Both the position numbers and the translations under genes were made by a program. This document shows positions 9,571-18,224 of a stretch of 64,000 nt of DNA, piece after piece; within the stretch, counting starts at the first letter, position 1, and each line of letters opens with the position of its first letter. The DNA comes from Pseudooceanicola marinus (GTDB lineage: Bacteria; Pseudomonadota; Alphaproteobacteria; Rhodobacterales; Rhodobacteraceae). The notes beneath the pieces were generated by a model. The model worked only from the letters and a program-made list of their open reading frames with translations. It was not told where the DNA came from and made no database searches. The stretch lies in the NCBI RefSeq assembly GCF_020177265.1, contig NZ_JAIVMC010000005.1, forward strand, positions 248,001 through 312,000, read 5' to 3'.

Positions 9571-10185
9571 TCAGGAATGGGCGAAGATGTCGATCTCGGG
9601 CCAGCCCGCGAGGTCGAGTTTGGCCCGGGTGGGCAGGAAGTCGAAACAGGCCTGGGCGACCTCGGTCCGGTCCTCGCGCGCCAGCCGTTCGTCCAGCTTT
9701 TCGCGCAGGCGGTGCAGGTAGAGGACATCCGAGGCGGCATAGTCCAGTTGCGCCGGCGTCAGCTCCGCCGCGCCCCAGTCCGACATCTGCTGCTGCTTGG
9801 AAATGTCGACGCCGATCAGTTCCTGGGTCAGGTTCTTCAGCCCGTGGCGGTCGGTGTAGGTGCGCACCAGGCGGCTGGCGATCTTGGTGCAGTAGACCGG
9901 CGCGGCCAGGGCGCCGAAGGCCTTGAACATCGCGGCGATGTCGAACCGGCCGTAGTGGAACAGCTTCAGCACCTTCGGATCTTCCAGCATGCGGCAGAGG
10001 TTCGGCGCCTCGGTCTGGCCCTTCGCGACCTGCACGATATGCGCGTTGCCGTCGCCGCCCGACATCTGGATAACGCAAAGCCGGTCGCGATGCGGGTTCA
10101 GCCCCATGGTTTCACAGTCGATGGCCACCACCGGGCCGAGGTCCAGCCCGTCGGGCAGGTCGTTCTTGTAAAGGTGGTTGGTCAC
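9571..10185 (-). CDS. rnd: Ribonuclease D-like 3'-5' exonuclease
   Basis: 204-residue DEDD-family exonuclease domain without the C-terminal HRDC repeats of E. coli RNase D, so a short alphaproteobacterial form. DEDD motifs: AIDCETMGL (D23, E25), HYGRFDI (D82) and LDYAASDVLYL for the last acidic position with its Tyr. The start is GTG at 10185 (MTNHLYKNDL), placed behind AGGGAG; upstream in-frame sequence is not conserved protein. It probably trims tRNA or other structured RNA 3' ends. It is the first gene of the lptCAB run; the functional link between RNA trimming and LPS export is not evident. Confidence 0.88.
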   Translation of the reverse strand: MTNHLYKNDLPDGLDLGPVVAIDCETMGLNPHRDRLCVIQMSGGDGNAHIVQVAKGQTEAPNLCRMLEDPKVLKLFHYGRFDIAAMFKAFGALAAPVYCTKIASRLVRTYTDRHGLKNLTQELIGVDISKQQQMSDWGAAELTPAQLDYAASDVLYLHRLREKLDERLAREDRTEVAQACFDFLPTRAKLDLAGWPEIDIFAHS

Positions 10186-10249
10186 GGGGGCGGCTCCCTG
10201 AAAATCTGGAAATGACTTAGGGCGTCGGGGCCGTGGATGCAAATGAAGC

Positions 10250-10290
10250 TTGGGGAAAAGGCGTGGGGCCGGGCGGTGCGGCCCGGCCCC
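10250..10290 (-). terminator. Terminator after the dpp-type ABC operon
   Basis: Perfect 10-bp stem GGGGCCGGGC / GCCCGGCCCC (10265-10274 and 10281-10290), 6-nt loop. On the minus strand it is followed by ACGCCTTTTCC. It lies 24 bp beyond the last gene of the importer operon; the T run is modest. Confidence 0.6.
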
Positions 10291-10313
10291 CCTGTGCGGG
10301 TTTGCACAGCGCC

Positions 10314-11306
10314 TCAGGCGGCGTGGGCGGCCAGTTCCGGCAGCGGCGGCGTCAGCTCGCCCGCGTAGTGGCAGGCGACCTTGTGCCCCTCGGCGAAGGT
10401 CTTCACCGGCGGCTTCTCGGCCCGGCAGGTGTCGGTGGCGAAGGGGCAGCGCCCGGCAAACCGGCAGCCCTTCGGCGGGTTGATGGGCGAGGGCGGCTCG
10501 CCGGTCACGGTGAACCGATCGGTCGAGGGCGTGGTGTCGTCGGGTGACAGGGCCGCGGCCATCAGGGACCAGGTGTAGGGGTGTTTGGCACTGGCAAACA
10601 GCTCCTGCGTGGGGGCGGTCTCGACGAACTCCCCCAGATACATCACCGCCACATGGGTGCACAGGTGCTGCACCACCGCCAGGTCGTGGGAGATGAAGAC
10701 ATAGGTCAGGTGCTTCTCGATCTGCAGTTTCTTCAGCAGGTTCAAGATCTGCGCCTGGATCGCCACGTCGAGGGCCGAGACCGGCTCGTCGCAGACGATC
10801 AGCCGGGGCTCTGTCACCATGGCTCGCGCGATGCACAGTCGCTGCCGCTGCCCGCCGGAGAACTGGTGCGGGAAGAGGCGCTTGGCGTCGGGGTGCAGAC
10901 CCACGGCGCGAAACATCTCATCCACCCGTTTGTCCCGGCCCCGGGCCGGGCCGAGGCCCATCAGGTCAAGCGGTTCGCGCACTGCCTGACCCGCCCGCAG
11001 GCGGGGGTTGAGCGAGGAATAGGGATCCTGGAACACCATCTGCAGCATGTGTCGGAGGGTGCGCAGGGCCTCGCCCTCCAGCGCGCCCAGATCGTGCTTG
11101 TCCAGCTTGATACTGCCCGCCACCGGATCGACCAGCCGCATCAGCGCCTGCGCCGTGGTGGACTTGCCCGAGCCGCTTTCGCCGACGATGCCGAAGCTGT
11201 CGCCCTCGTTGACCTGGAAACTGACGCCATCGACGGCATGGACGGAGCTGCCATTTGCCAGGGGGAAGTGGACCTTCAGGTCCTTCACGTCGAGGAGGGG
11301 TTTCAT
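10314..11306 (-). CDS. Opp/Dpp-type ABC transporter ATP-binding protein (DppF-like)
   Basis: 330-residue ATPase of a peptide/opine/nickel (PepT-family) importer. Walker A GESGSGKST, signature FSGGQRQR, Walker B LIVCDEPVSALD, H-loop FISHDLAVV. The C-terminal oligopeptide-transporter extension has the conserved Cys-rich stretch CRFAGRCPFATDTC. The start at 11306 overlaps the upstream ATPase stop as ATGA. It is last in a five-gene minus-strand transporter run (binding protein, two permeases, two ATPases). The substrate cannot be read from the ATPase. The regulon context (see 18143-22593) suggests a taurine-containing compound rather than a general dipeptide. Confidence 0.9.
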   Translation of the reverse strand: MKPLLDVKDLKVHFPLANGSSVHAVDGVSFQVNEGDSFGIVGESGSGKSTTAQALMRLVDPVAGSIKLDKHDLGALEGEALRTLRHMLQMVFQDPYSSLNPRLRAGQAVREPLDLMGLGPARGRDKRVDEMFRAVGLHPDAKRLFPHQFSGGQRQRLCIARAMVTEPRLIVCDEPVSALDVAIQAQILNLLKKLQIEKHLTYVFISHDLAVVQHLCTHVAVMYLGEFVETAPTQELFASAKHPYTWSLMAAALSPDDTTPSTDRFTVTGEPPSPINPPKGCRFAGRCPFATDTCRAEKPPVKTFAEGHKVACHYAGELTPPLPELAAHAA

Positions 11307-12304
11307 GCGACCTGCTCCATCTTGTTGGTGTGCCAGCACAGGGCGGAATGGTCGGGGCCGGTGGGCACCACGGGCGGGGCCTCGGCGTGGCAGCGGGCAT
11401 CGGCCAGGGCACAGCGCGGGGCAAAGCGGCAGGCCTTGGGGAAACGACCCAGGGGCGGCACCATGCCGGGGATCTCGCCCAGCCCTTCCTCGGCGGCGCT
11501 GGCCGCAGCCGCGCCGAGGCGCAGGCGCGGGGTGCAGGCCATCAGGCCGCGCGTGTAGGGGTGCGAGGGATTGCTGAGGATTTCGCGAACCGGGCCGCTT
11601 TCGACGCATTTGCCTGCGTAGAGCACGGCGACCTCATCGGCCATTTCCGCCACCGCGCCCAGGTCGTGGGTGATCAGCATGATCGCGGTTTCGGTCTGGT
11701 CCTGCAATTCGCGCAGCAGGCGGAAGATCTGCGCCTGCACGGTCACGTCCAGCGCCGTGGTGGGTTCGTCCGCGATGATCACCTTGGGCCGACAGGCCAG
11801 CGCAATGGCGATCATCACCCGCTGGCGCATCCCGCCCGACAGCTCATGCGGATAGGCGGCCAGCCGGTCTTCGGGCGAGGGGATCTGGACGGCGCGCAGC
11901 ATTTCCAGCGCGATCTCGCGCGCCTCGGCGCCGGTCTTGCCCTGGTGCAGCTCCACCACCTCGGCGATCTGGCGTTCCACGGTCAGCACCGGGTTCAGGG
12001 CCGTCATCGGCTCCTGGAAGATCATCGAGATCGCGTTGCCGCGCAACTCGCGCATGCGGGCGGGTTTGGCGGCCAGAAGGTCCTCGCCCATCAGTTTGAT
12101 CGACCCGCCGGAGACGGCGAACCGGTCGGGCAGCAGGCCCATGGTCGACAGCGCCGTCATAGACTTGCCGCAGCCTGACTCGCCCACCACGCCAAGGGTC
12201 TTGCCGGGGGTGAGTTTCAGTGACACGCCATCCAGCACCGAATGCACCTGGCGGCCGGTGTCCACGCCGACCTTCAGGTCGGTGATTTCCAGAACGGGAT
12301 CCAT
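11303..12304 (-). CDS. Opp/Dpp-type ABC transporter ATP-binding protein (DppD-like)
   Basis: 333-residue ATPase, partner of the next gene. Walker [10 protein letters not shown], signature LSGGMRQR, Walker [14 protein letters not shown]-loop [14 protein letters not shown]. It has the C-terminal oligopeptide-transporter domain with [14 protein letters not shown]. The start at 12304 shares one base with the permease stop (TGATG), so translation is coupled. Two different ATPases form the heterodimeric motor, as is usual in DppBCDF-type importers. Confidence 0.9.
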   Translation of the reverse strand: MDPVLEITDLKVGVDTGRQVHSVLDGVSLKLTPGKTLGVVGESGCGKSMTALSTMGLLPDRFAVSGGSIKLMGEDLLAAKPARMRELRGNAISMIFQEPMTALNPVLTVERQIAEVVELHQGKTGAEAREIALEMLRAVQIPSPEDRLAAYPHELSGGMRQRVMIAIALACRPKVIIADEPTTALDVTVQAQIFRLLRELQDQTETAIMLITHDLGAVAEMADEVAVLYAGKCVESGPVREILSNPSHPYTRGLMACTPRLRLGAAAASAAEEGLGEIPGMVPPLGRFPKACRFAPRCALADARCHAEAPPVVPTGPDHSALCWHTNKMEQVA

Positions 12305-13200
12305 CAGCGCCTCCGCAGTTTGGGGTTGAGGGCGTCGTTGATGCCGTCGCCGACAAGGCTGATCGCCAGCACGGTGATGAAGATCGCCACACCGGGCAGG
12401 GTCACCGTCCACCAGGCGTCCAGCAGGTAGTTCCGGTTCTGGCCGATGATCAGGCCCCAGGACATGGTGTTGGGATCCCCCAGCCCCAGAAAGGACATGC
12501 CGGCCTCGAAGAGGATCGCAGCGCCGACTGCCAGGCCCGCGGCCACCACCAGCGGCGGCAGGGCGGCGGGCAGGATGACGCGGAAGATCAGATAGGCATC
12601 GCGGGCGCCTGCGGTGCGGGCGGCCTGTACGTAGTCGAGTTTCCGGATCTTCATGAACTCGGCCCGGGCCAGGCGGGCGACCTGCGGCCAGCTGACCGCG
12701 CCGATGGCGAGGGTGATCGTCACCAGCGTCGCGCCGAAGATCGTCACCAGCACCATGGCGAGCAGCAGGGTCGGCAGGATCTGGAAGAACTCGGTCACCT
12801 TCATCAGCGCCGCGTCGATCCAGCCGCCGAAGTACCCGGCGAGCGATCCGATCAGGATGCCGATCACCACCGAGATCACGGCAGCGGCAGCCCCCACGGC
12901 CAGCGTGGCGCGGCCCCCTTCGATGATCCCGGCCAGCATGTCGCGGCCCAGGTAATCGGTGCCCAGGGGCGCATATTCTCCGCCCGGCGCGACGAAGGGC
13001 ATGTCGACCATGGAATAGGGATCCACGTCGTAGAAGACCGGGCCGAGGAAGGTGGTGCCCAGCACCAGCGCCAGCAGGATCAGCCCGATGATCGCGGACT
13101 GGTTGCGGGCGAAGGCGCGCAGGAACTCCAGCGCCGGATGCGCGGGTTTCGGCCCCGTGGCCTCGGGCGCGGCGGTGGGGGCGGAGGTCGTCTCCGTCAT
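12304..13200 (-). CDS. Opp/Dpp-type ABC transporter permease (DppC-like)
   Basis: 298-residue inner-membrane permease with an N-terminal OppC-type helix (NQSAIIGLILLALVLGTTFLGP), the GTDYLGRDML segment typical of DppC and OppC, and the binding-protein-dependent transport domain with EAA-loop residues around YVQAARTAGARDAYLIFRVILP. Six membrane segments are predicted. Start and stop overlap both neighbours by 1-4 bases, so the permease and ATPase genes are translationally coupled. Confidence 0.9.
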   Translation of the reverse strand: MTETTSAPTAAPEATGPKPAHPALEFLRAFARNQSAIIGLILLALVLGTTFLGPVFYDVDPYSMVDMPFVAPGGEYAPLGTDYLGRDMLAGIIEGGRATLAVGAAAAVISVVIGILIGSLAGYFGGWIDAALMKVTEFFQILPTLLLAMVLVTIFGATLVTITLAIGAVSWPQVARLARAEFMKIRKLDYVQAARTAGARDAYLIFRVILPAALPPLVVAAGLAVGAAILFEAGMSFLGLGDPNTMSWGLIIGQNRNYLLDAWWTVTLPGVAIFITVLAISLVGDGINDALNPKLRRR

Positions 13201-14198
13201 TGGGCCGCTCCTTTGGGTTTCGGGGCCTTGCGGCGCGACCCACCGATGCGGGGGTCGATCTTTCCATAGGCCAGGTCGGTCAAGATGTTGGCGACCATCA
13301 CCAGGATGGCCGAGAAGAAGAGGATCGCCAGGATCGTGGGATAGTCGCGGCGCAGGATGGATTCGTAGGCCAGCCGCCCCAGGCCCGGCCAGTTGAACAC
13401 CGTTTCCACCAGCACGGCGCCGGCGAACAGCTGACCGAACTGCAGACCCACCATGGTGACCACGGGGATCAGCCCGTTGCGCAGCGCATGGCCGAAGATC
13501 ACCCGGCGTTCGTTCAGCCCCTTGGCCCGCGCGGTGCGGATGTAGTCGGACCCCAGCACGTCCAGCATCGAGGCGCGCGAGAGACGCGAATAGGTGGCGA
13601 TATAGATCGAGGCCAGGGTCACCGAGGGCAGCACCAGATGGTGCAGCACATCCAGGACGGCGCCGATCCAGGTCTCGGAGCCGCGCACGTTCTGCATCCC
13701 CGAGACCGGGAAGATCGGAAAGACCGAGGCGAAGAGGATCAGCAGCATCAGCCCGGTCCAGAAGACCGGCGCGGCATAGCCCACGAGGGAGAAGATGGTG
13801 ACGAAATGCGACAGCAGACCTTTCGGTTTGCGCGCGGAATAGATCCCCATCAGCGTACCCACGACCACGGCGATCATCAGCGAGGACACGACCAGCAGGA
13901 TGGTGGCGGGCAGCCGTTGCAGGATCAGGCCCAGCACCGGCTGGTTGAAGTAGTAGGAATAGCCGAAATCGCCGGTGACGACCTTCGACAGGTAGAGGCC
14001 AAGCTGCACGATGACCGGCTTGTCCAGACCGTATTCGGCGCGCAGCCGGGCGATCAGCTCTTCCGAGGCGCCGCCCATCTCGCCGACGATGACCTCGACG
14101 GGATCACCCGGCGCCATCTGGATCAGCAGGAAGTTCAGCACCAGCACCGCGACCAGCAGGCCGATGGCGGAGGCAAGGCGTTTGACGAGGGGAGGCAT
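13197..14198 (-). CDS. Opp/Dpp-type ABC transporter permease (DppB-like)
   Basis: 333-residue permease. The N-terminal helix and MAPGDPVEVIVG motif are typical of DppB, and the EAA loop is DYIRTARAKGLNERRVIFGHALRNGLIP. ATG at 14198 is preferred over an in-frame start at 14237 because AGAGG stands 7 nt upstream and the protein then begins directly before the first helix. It is separated from the substrate-binding protein gene by an 82-bp gap that contains a strong stem-loop (14237-14268). Confidence 0.9.
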   Translation of the reverse strand: MPPLVKRLASAIGLLVAVLVLNFLLIQMAPGDPVEVIVGEMGGASEELIARLRAEYGLDKPVIVQLGLYLSKVVTGDFGYSYYFNQPVLGLILQRLPATILLVVSSLMIAVVVGTLMGIYSARKPKGLLSHFVTIFSLVGYAAPVFWTGLMLLILFASVFPIFPVSGMQNVRGSETWIGAVLDVLHHLVLPSVTLASIYIATYSRLSRASMLDVLGSDYIRTARAKGLNERRVIFGHALRNGLIPVVTMVGLQFGQLFAGAVLVETVFNWPGLGRLAYESILRRDYPTILAILFFSAILVMVANILTDLAYGKIDPRIGGSRRKAPKPKGAAQ

Positions 14199-14236
14199 GA
14201 AAGCACCTCTGGCAGGGGAGAAGGCTGAGGGAGGCA

Positions 14237-14268
14237 CCCGGCCCGCGGGGGAGCAGTCGCGGACCGGG
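14237..14268 (-). other. Intercistronic stem-loop between binding-protein and permease genes
   Basis: 11-bp arms CCCGGTCCGCG and CGCGGGCCGGG (one G-U pair) around a 10-nt loop, without a T run. Such hairpins after a binding-protein gene often stabilise the upstream mRNA and lower downstream expression, giving excess binding protein over permease. That role is inferred from position only. Confidence 0.5.
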
Positions 14269-14280
14269 CAGGGAGCGGGC

Positions 14281-15846
14281 TTATTCAGTCCACTCGACTT
14301 CGTCCCAGGGCGACACGGCGCCCCAGATGGTCTGCGGCAGCCCGGTCAGGCTGTCGTTGTAGGCGGTGTAGAAGGGCACTTCGTTGATGAAGAGGATCGG
14401 CGCATCGGCCACGACGATCTGCTGGAACTCCTTGTAGAGCTCCGCCCGGGCCTCCGGGTCGGTTTCCACGGCGGCCTGTTCCAGCAAGGCGTCCACCTCC
14501 GGGTTGGAATACTGCTGGGTGTTGGACCAGATCACGCCCTCGCGGATGTTCGAGGTCAGGTAGGTGCGGTGCACCCCGATCACCGGGTCGCCCCAGTTGT
14601 AGACGCTGTCCTCGGTCATGTCGAAATCGTAGGACGCGATGCGCTGAGCCCAGGTGGGGAAGTCCGGCGCGGTGCGCACCTCGACCTCGATGCCCAGGGG
14701 CCGCAGCTGGGTGCGCATGTATTCCGCCATGTTGCGGCCCATCTCGGCCATGCCGGGGATGAAGTCCATCGTGGCGGTGAAACGCACGCCGTCGGCGTCG
14801 GGGGCCAGGCCGGCCTCATCCAGAAGGGCGGCGGCCTTCTCCAGGTCGAAGTCGTAGGTTTCCACCTCGTCGGTGGCCATGGGCGAGGTCGCGGTGATCG
14901 GCCCGACGGAGGTCTTGGCCACGCCACCCAGCAGACGTTCCAGAATGAAGTCCTTGTTCATCGCATAGCCGATGGCCTGACGCACGCGCACGTCGTCGAA
15001 GGGCGGCTTCTGGGTGTTGAAGGCGATCCAGTTCAGCGGACCGACGGCATCGTAACCGTCATCCGAAACGCTGACGCCATCGGCCTTTTCCAGGCGCTGT
15101 ACGTCGCGGATGGCGGACATGAAGGGCACCATGTCGACGTCGCCGCGTTCGGCCGAGAGGGTCAGGTTGGCCTGGTCGCCGATGATCTGCACGATCACCT
15201 CGTCCATCTTCGGCAGGCCGTCGAGGAAGAAGTCCTCGTTCTTCTCCAGCCGGTAGAAATCCCCCTGCTGGTACTCGACGAACTTGAACGGACCCGATCC
15301 GACGGGCGACAGGTTGGCCGGGTTTTCCTGGATGTTGCCCTCGCCGTAGACGTGTTCGGGGATGATCGGCATCAGCGCGGGCGACATGGCCAGCATCAGC
15401 GCCGGGTGCGGGTTGGCGAGGTGGATCACCACGGTCAGGTCATCGGGGGTCTCGACCTCGGTCACCGGGGCCAGCATCGTCTGGAACGGGTGGTTTTCCT
15501 TGATCGTCTCGATCGAGAATTTCACGTCGGCGGAGGTCAGCGGCTCGCCATCGTGGAAGGTCACGCCGTCGCGCAGGTTCAGGGTGACCGTCAGGCCATC
15601 TTCGGAGGTTTCCCAGCTTTCGGCCAGGTAGGGTTCGGGGTTCCACTCGGCATCGTATTTCAGCGGCGAGGCGAAGACCTGCGCGGTGGCCATGAAGGTG
15701 GCGATGCCGGACTGGATGGCGCCGTTGAAATGGCGCGGGGTCTGGGTGGTGCCGACGACCAGCGTGTCGGCGACGGCCGGGGTGAAACCGGCGCTCAGGC
15801 CCAGGGCGAGGGCCCCGGCGAGAGTGGATGTCTTGAAGAGTTTCAT
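14281..15846 (-). CDS. Opp/Dpp-type ABC transporter substrate-binding protein (SBP_bac_5)
   Basis: 521-residue periplasmic receptor. A Sec signal peptide (LAGALALGLSAGFTPAVA) is cleaved near residue 26. Family landmarks are LAESWETSEDGLTVTLNLRDGVTFHDGEPLTSADVKFS in order, GSGPFKF, and VRQAIGYAMNKDFI. It binds the ligand and delivers it to the DppBC-like permeases. The gene follows the TauE/SafE exporter gene by 45 bp in an apparent aldehyde dehydrogenase-exporter-importer operon controlled from the element at 18143-18175. This argues that its ligand feeds taurine metabolism; a free di- or oligopeptide cannot be excluded. Confidence 0.88.
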   Translation of the reverse strand: MKLFKTSTLAGALALGLSAGFTPAVADTLVVGTTQTPRHFNGAIQSGIATFMATAQVFASPLKYDAEWNPEPYLAESWETSEDGLTVTLNLRDGVTFHDGEPLTSADVKFSIETIKENHPFQTMLAPVTEVETPDDLTVVIHLANPHPALMLAMSPALMPIIPEHVYGEGNIQENPANLSPVGSGPFKFVEYQQGDFYRLEKNEDFFLDGLPKMDEVIVQIIGDQANLTLSAERGDVDMVPFMSAIRDVQRLEKADGVSVSDDGYDAVGPLNWIAFNTQKPPFDDVRVRQAIGYAMNKDFILERLLGGVAKTSVGPITATSPMATDEVETYDFDLEKAAALLDEAGLAPDADGVRFTATMDFIPGMAEMGRNMAEYMRTQLRPLGIEVEVRTAPDFPTWAQRIASYDFDMTEDSVYNWGDPVIGVHRTYLTSNIREGVIWSNTQQYSNPEVDALLEQAAVETDPEARAELYKEFQQIVVADAPILFINEVPFYTAYNDSLTGLPQTIWGAVSPWDEVEWTE

Positions 15847-15891
15847 GACTGCGTTCCTGTTGGGAGAGATTTGTTATTTGGTTTCTTGGTT

Positions 15892-16620
15892 TTAGAGAAG
15901 ACCCCCGATCCCGCGCAGGGCGGTCACGGCGGCGGTGATACCCAGCAGGCCGATGGCGGCCATCCGGTATCCGCCCTCGCCCAGCCGGGCGAAGGCACGG
16001 CCCCCCGCCCAGGTGCCGACCAGCAGGGCGGGCAGGGCGATCAGGGCCTGGGTGAAGACCTGCACGTCGATCTTCTGCGCAAGCCACAGCCCCGGAAGGG
16101 CCATCAGGGAGGTCAGGAAGAAGAACACCATGGCCGAGGCGCGGGTGTTCTTCGCGGGCGTGTCGGTTCCCAGGAAATAGGCGATGGCGGGCGGTCCGGG
16201 CATGGCGGCGAGGCCCGAGAAGACCCCGGCGGTCAGACCTGCGCCGATGGCCGGGCCGGGTCCGCTGGGCAGGCGGATCTTCAGCAGCAGGGCAGCCAGG
16301 CCGATGGCCACGATCACCGCCAGCACCACGCGCATCACGTCCGGCGACAGCTGTGTCAGCCCCCAGAGGCCGAGGGGCGTGCCGACCACCGCGCCGATCG
16401 CCATGATCCCCAGCGTGCGGTACATCACCAGCCCCCGGGTGCTGAGGATGTCGCGCAGCCCCACCATGCATTGCAGCAGGATGGCGATGGTCACCGCGCG
16501 GGCAGGTGGCAGGAAGAGGCTGAGCGCCGGCACGGCCGCCAGGGCAAAGCCGAAGCCCGTCAGCCCCCGCAGGACCGCGGCGGCGAAGGTCGCCGCGCAT
16601 ATGAGGGCGTAGACCTCCAT
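15892..16620 (-). CDS. TauE/SafE-family exporter, proposed sulfoacetate exporter
   Basis: 242-residue inner-membrane protein with about eight hydrophobic segments and the TauE/SafE N-terminal motif LRGLTGFGFALAAVP repeated in reduced form in the second half (MPGPPAIAYFLG). The family exports sulfite, sulfoacetate and similar organosulfonates. The start shares one base with the aldehyde dehydrogenase stop (TGATG), so the two are translationally coupled. The tauR-tpa context suggests export of sulfoacetate, parallel to SafD-SafE in taurine-nitrogen assimilation by Neptuniibacter caesariensis. Sulfite export is less likely because no sulfoacetaldehyde acetyltransferase is present to release sulfite. 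The substrate assignment is inference. Confidence 0.8.
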   Translation of the reverse strand: MEVYALICAATFAAAVLRGLTGFGFALAAVPALSLFLPPARAVTIAILLQCMVGLRDILSTRGLVMYRTLGIMAIGAVVGTPLGLWGLTQLSPDVMRVVLAVIVAIGLAALLLKIRLPSGPGPAIGAGLTAGVFSGLAAMPGPPAIAYFLGTDTPAKNTRASAMVFFFLTSLMALPGLWLAQKIDVQVFTQALIALPALLVGTWAGGRAFARLGEGGYRMAAIGLLGITAAVTALRGIGGLL

Positions 16621-18110
16621 CAGTCGAAGTTCATCACGATGGTCTTCGAGCGGGTGAAATGGGCCAGCATCGCCTCAAGCGAGGCTTCCTTGCCCAGGCC
16701 CGAACGGCCGAAGCCGCCGTAGGACACGTTGGGCTGGATCGTCAGGTTCTGGTTCACCTGCACATAGCCCGCGTTCAGCCGCGCCGTGCTGTCCAGCGCC
16801 ACCGACAGGGATTTCGTCCAGACCGAGGCCGCCAGCCCGTAGTGGGTGGCATTGGCCTTGGCGATTACGTCCTCGTAGTCGTCCCAGGCGGCGATGAAGG
16901 CGACGGGGCCGAAGATCTCGTTCATCACGCAGGGATGATCCTCGGGCAGGTCCAGCAGCAGGGTTGGCTGCATGAACAGCTCCGGCGCCAGCTCCGCGCC
17001 CTCGGGCGCGGTGCCGCAGCGGATGACCTTCGCGCCCGGGGTCGCCTCGGCCTGGGCCACGTAGTCGTTGATCACCTTGGCCTGTTTGGCGTTGATGATC
17101 GTGCCCACATCCGTGGCCTCGTCCAGCGGGTCACCGATCACCAGCTGGTCCAGCTCGGCGGTCAGTTTCTCCATGAAGGCGTCCATCAGCGAGGCATGGA
17201 CGTAGATGCGCGAGGCGGCGGTGCAGCTCTGCCCCTGACGGGTGAAGCGCATGCCGGAGATCGCCCCCGCGACGGTCTTGTCGAGGTCGGCATCCTCGCA
17301 GATGATCATCGGGGACTTGCCGCCCAGTTCCAGGCTGACCGGGATGATCTTCTTGGCGGCGGCCTCATAGACCGTCTGGCCCACGGCCTCGGAGCCGGTG
17401 AAGGTGATCTTGGCGACCTTGGGGTGTTCGCACAGCGGCGCGCCACAGGCCGGGCCGGTGCCGTTGATGACGTTGACCACGCCGGCGGGCAGGTGGCGCG
17501 ACAGGATCTCGATCATCGCATAGGTGGCATAGGGCGCCTCTTCCGAGGCCTTCACGACCACGGTGTTGCCCGCCACCAGCGCCGGCGCGATCTTCAGCAT
17601 CATCAGCACCAGGGGCACGTTCCACGGCAGGATCGCGCCCACCACGCCCAGCGGTTCGCGGGTGGTCATGGTCAGGGAGCGAGGGTGGAAGGGCACCGTC
17701 TCGCCCTTCAGCTCGGAGCCCAGGCCGGAATAGAATTCCAGGATGTCGATGGCGGTCTTCACCTCGCCCCGGCATTCGGTGCGGATGGCCTTGCCGGTTT
17801 CGCGCGCCAGGGCCTGGGCGATCACCTCGGCCTCTGCCGTCATGGCGCGGGCGGCGGCGCCGACCAGCTTGCCCCGCTCACGTGCCGGCACCTGGGTCCA
17901 GCCGGGGAAGGCCGCGGCGGCCACCTCGACGGCGGCGGCGGTTTCCTCGGCCGAAGACGCGGCGGCCTGGCCTATCTCGGCCCCGGTGGCGGGGTTCATC
18001 ACCGCCAGGGTGGCGGCGGTGGCGCGTTTCTCGCCGCCCACCAGGTTCACACCGGCGTAGGAGGCGATCAGTGCCTCGGGATCCTGGGGCAGAAGGGGTG
18101 TCTCGGTCAT
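16620..18110 (-). CDS. NAD(P)-dependent aldehyde dehydrogenase, proposed sulfoacetaldehyde dehydrogenase (SafD-like)
   Basis: 496-residue aldehyde dehydrogenase. The catalytic cysteine is C296 in RQGQSCTAASRIY, the general-base glutamate E261 in LELGGKSP, and the oxyanion asparagine N164 in LPWNVP. The fold and length are those of the betaine/succinic-semialdehyde group. A TauR-like direct repeat lies 32 bp upstream of the start, and the gene is coupled to a TauE/SafE exporter. With tpa in the same regulon, the simplest substrate is sulfoacetaldehyde, oxidised to sulfoacetate for export. An alternative is an aldehyde released from the imported conjugate. Substrate specificity cannot be decided from residues. 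Confidence 0.85.
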   Translation of the reverse strand: MTETPLLPQDPEALIASYAGVNLVGGEKRATAATLAVMNPATGAEIGQAAASSAEETAAAVEVAAAAFPGWTQVPARERGKLVGAAARAMTAEAEVIAQALARETGKAIRTECRGEVKTAIDILEFYSGLGSELKGETVPFHPRSLTMTTREPLGVVGAILPWNVPLVLMMLKIAPALVAGNTVVVKASEEAPYATYAMIEILSRHLPAGVVNVINGTGPACGAPLCEHPKVAKITFTGSEAVGQTVYEAAAKKIIPVSLELGGKSPMIICEDADLDKTVAGAISGMRFTRQGQSCTAASRIYVHASLMDAFMEKLTAELDQLVIGDPLDEATDVGTIINAKQAKVINDYVAQAEATPGAKVIRCGTAPEGAELAPELFMQPTLLLDLPEDHPCVMNEIFGPVAFIAAWDDYEDVIAKANATHYGLAASVWTKSLSVALDSTARLNAGYVQVNQNLTIQPNVSYGGFGRSGLGKEASLEAMLAHFTRSKTIVMNFD

Positions 18111-18142
18111 TCTTTCGTTGTCCTTGGGTCATCTGCCCCCGG

Positions 18143-18175
18143 CTTGGGCCAGAGGGCGGCATTGCATGGGTCCAC
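18143..18175 (-). promoter_or_regulatory. TauR-like operator upstream of the aldehyde dehydrogenase gene
   Basis: Minus-strand half-sites GTGGACCCAT (18175-18166) and CTGGCCCAAG (18152-18143), starts 23 bp apart. The same spacing and sequence type occur before tpa and before the amidohydrolase gene. It ends 32 bp before the ATG. Confidence 0.7.
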
Positions 18176-18224
18176 GCGGGGCGGAAATGAAAACCGGATC
18201 GGGCCAGAGGCGCAGTCCGGGAGG

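Noticed and set aside
14011..16722. Long + strand open frame opposite the importer, exporter and binding-protein genes
   Set aside because: Low-complexity, no motif, and it crosses three well-supported minus-strand genes.
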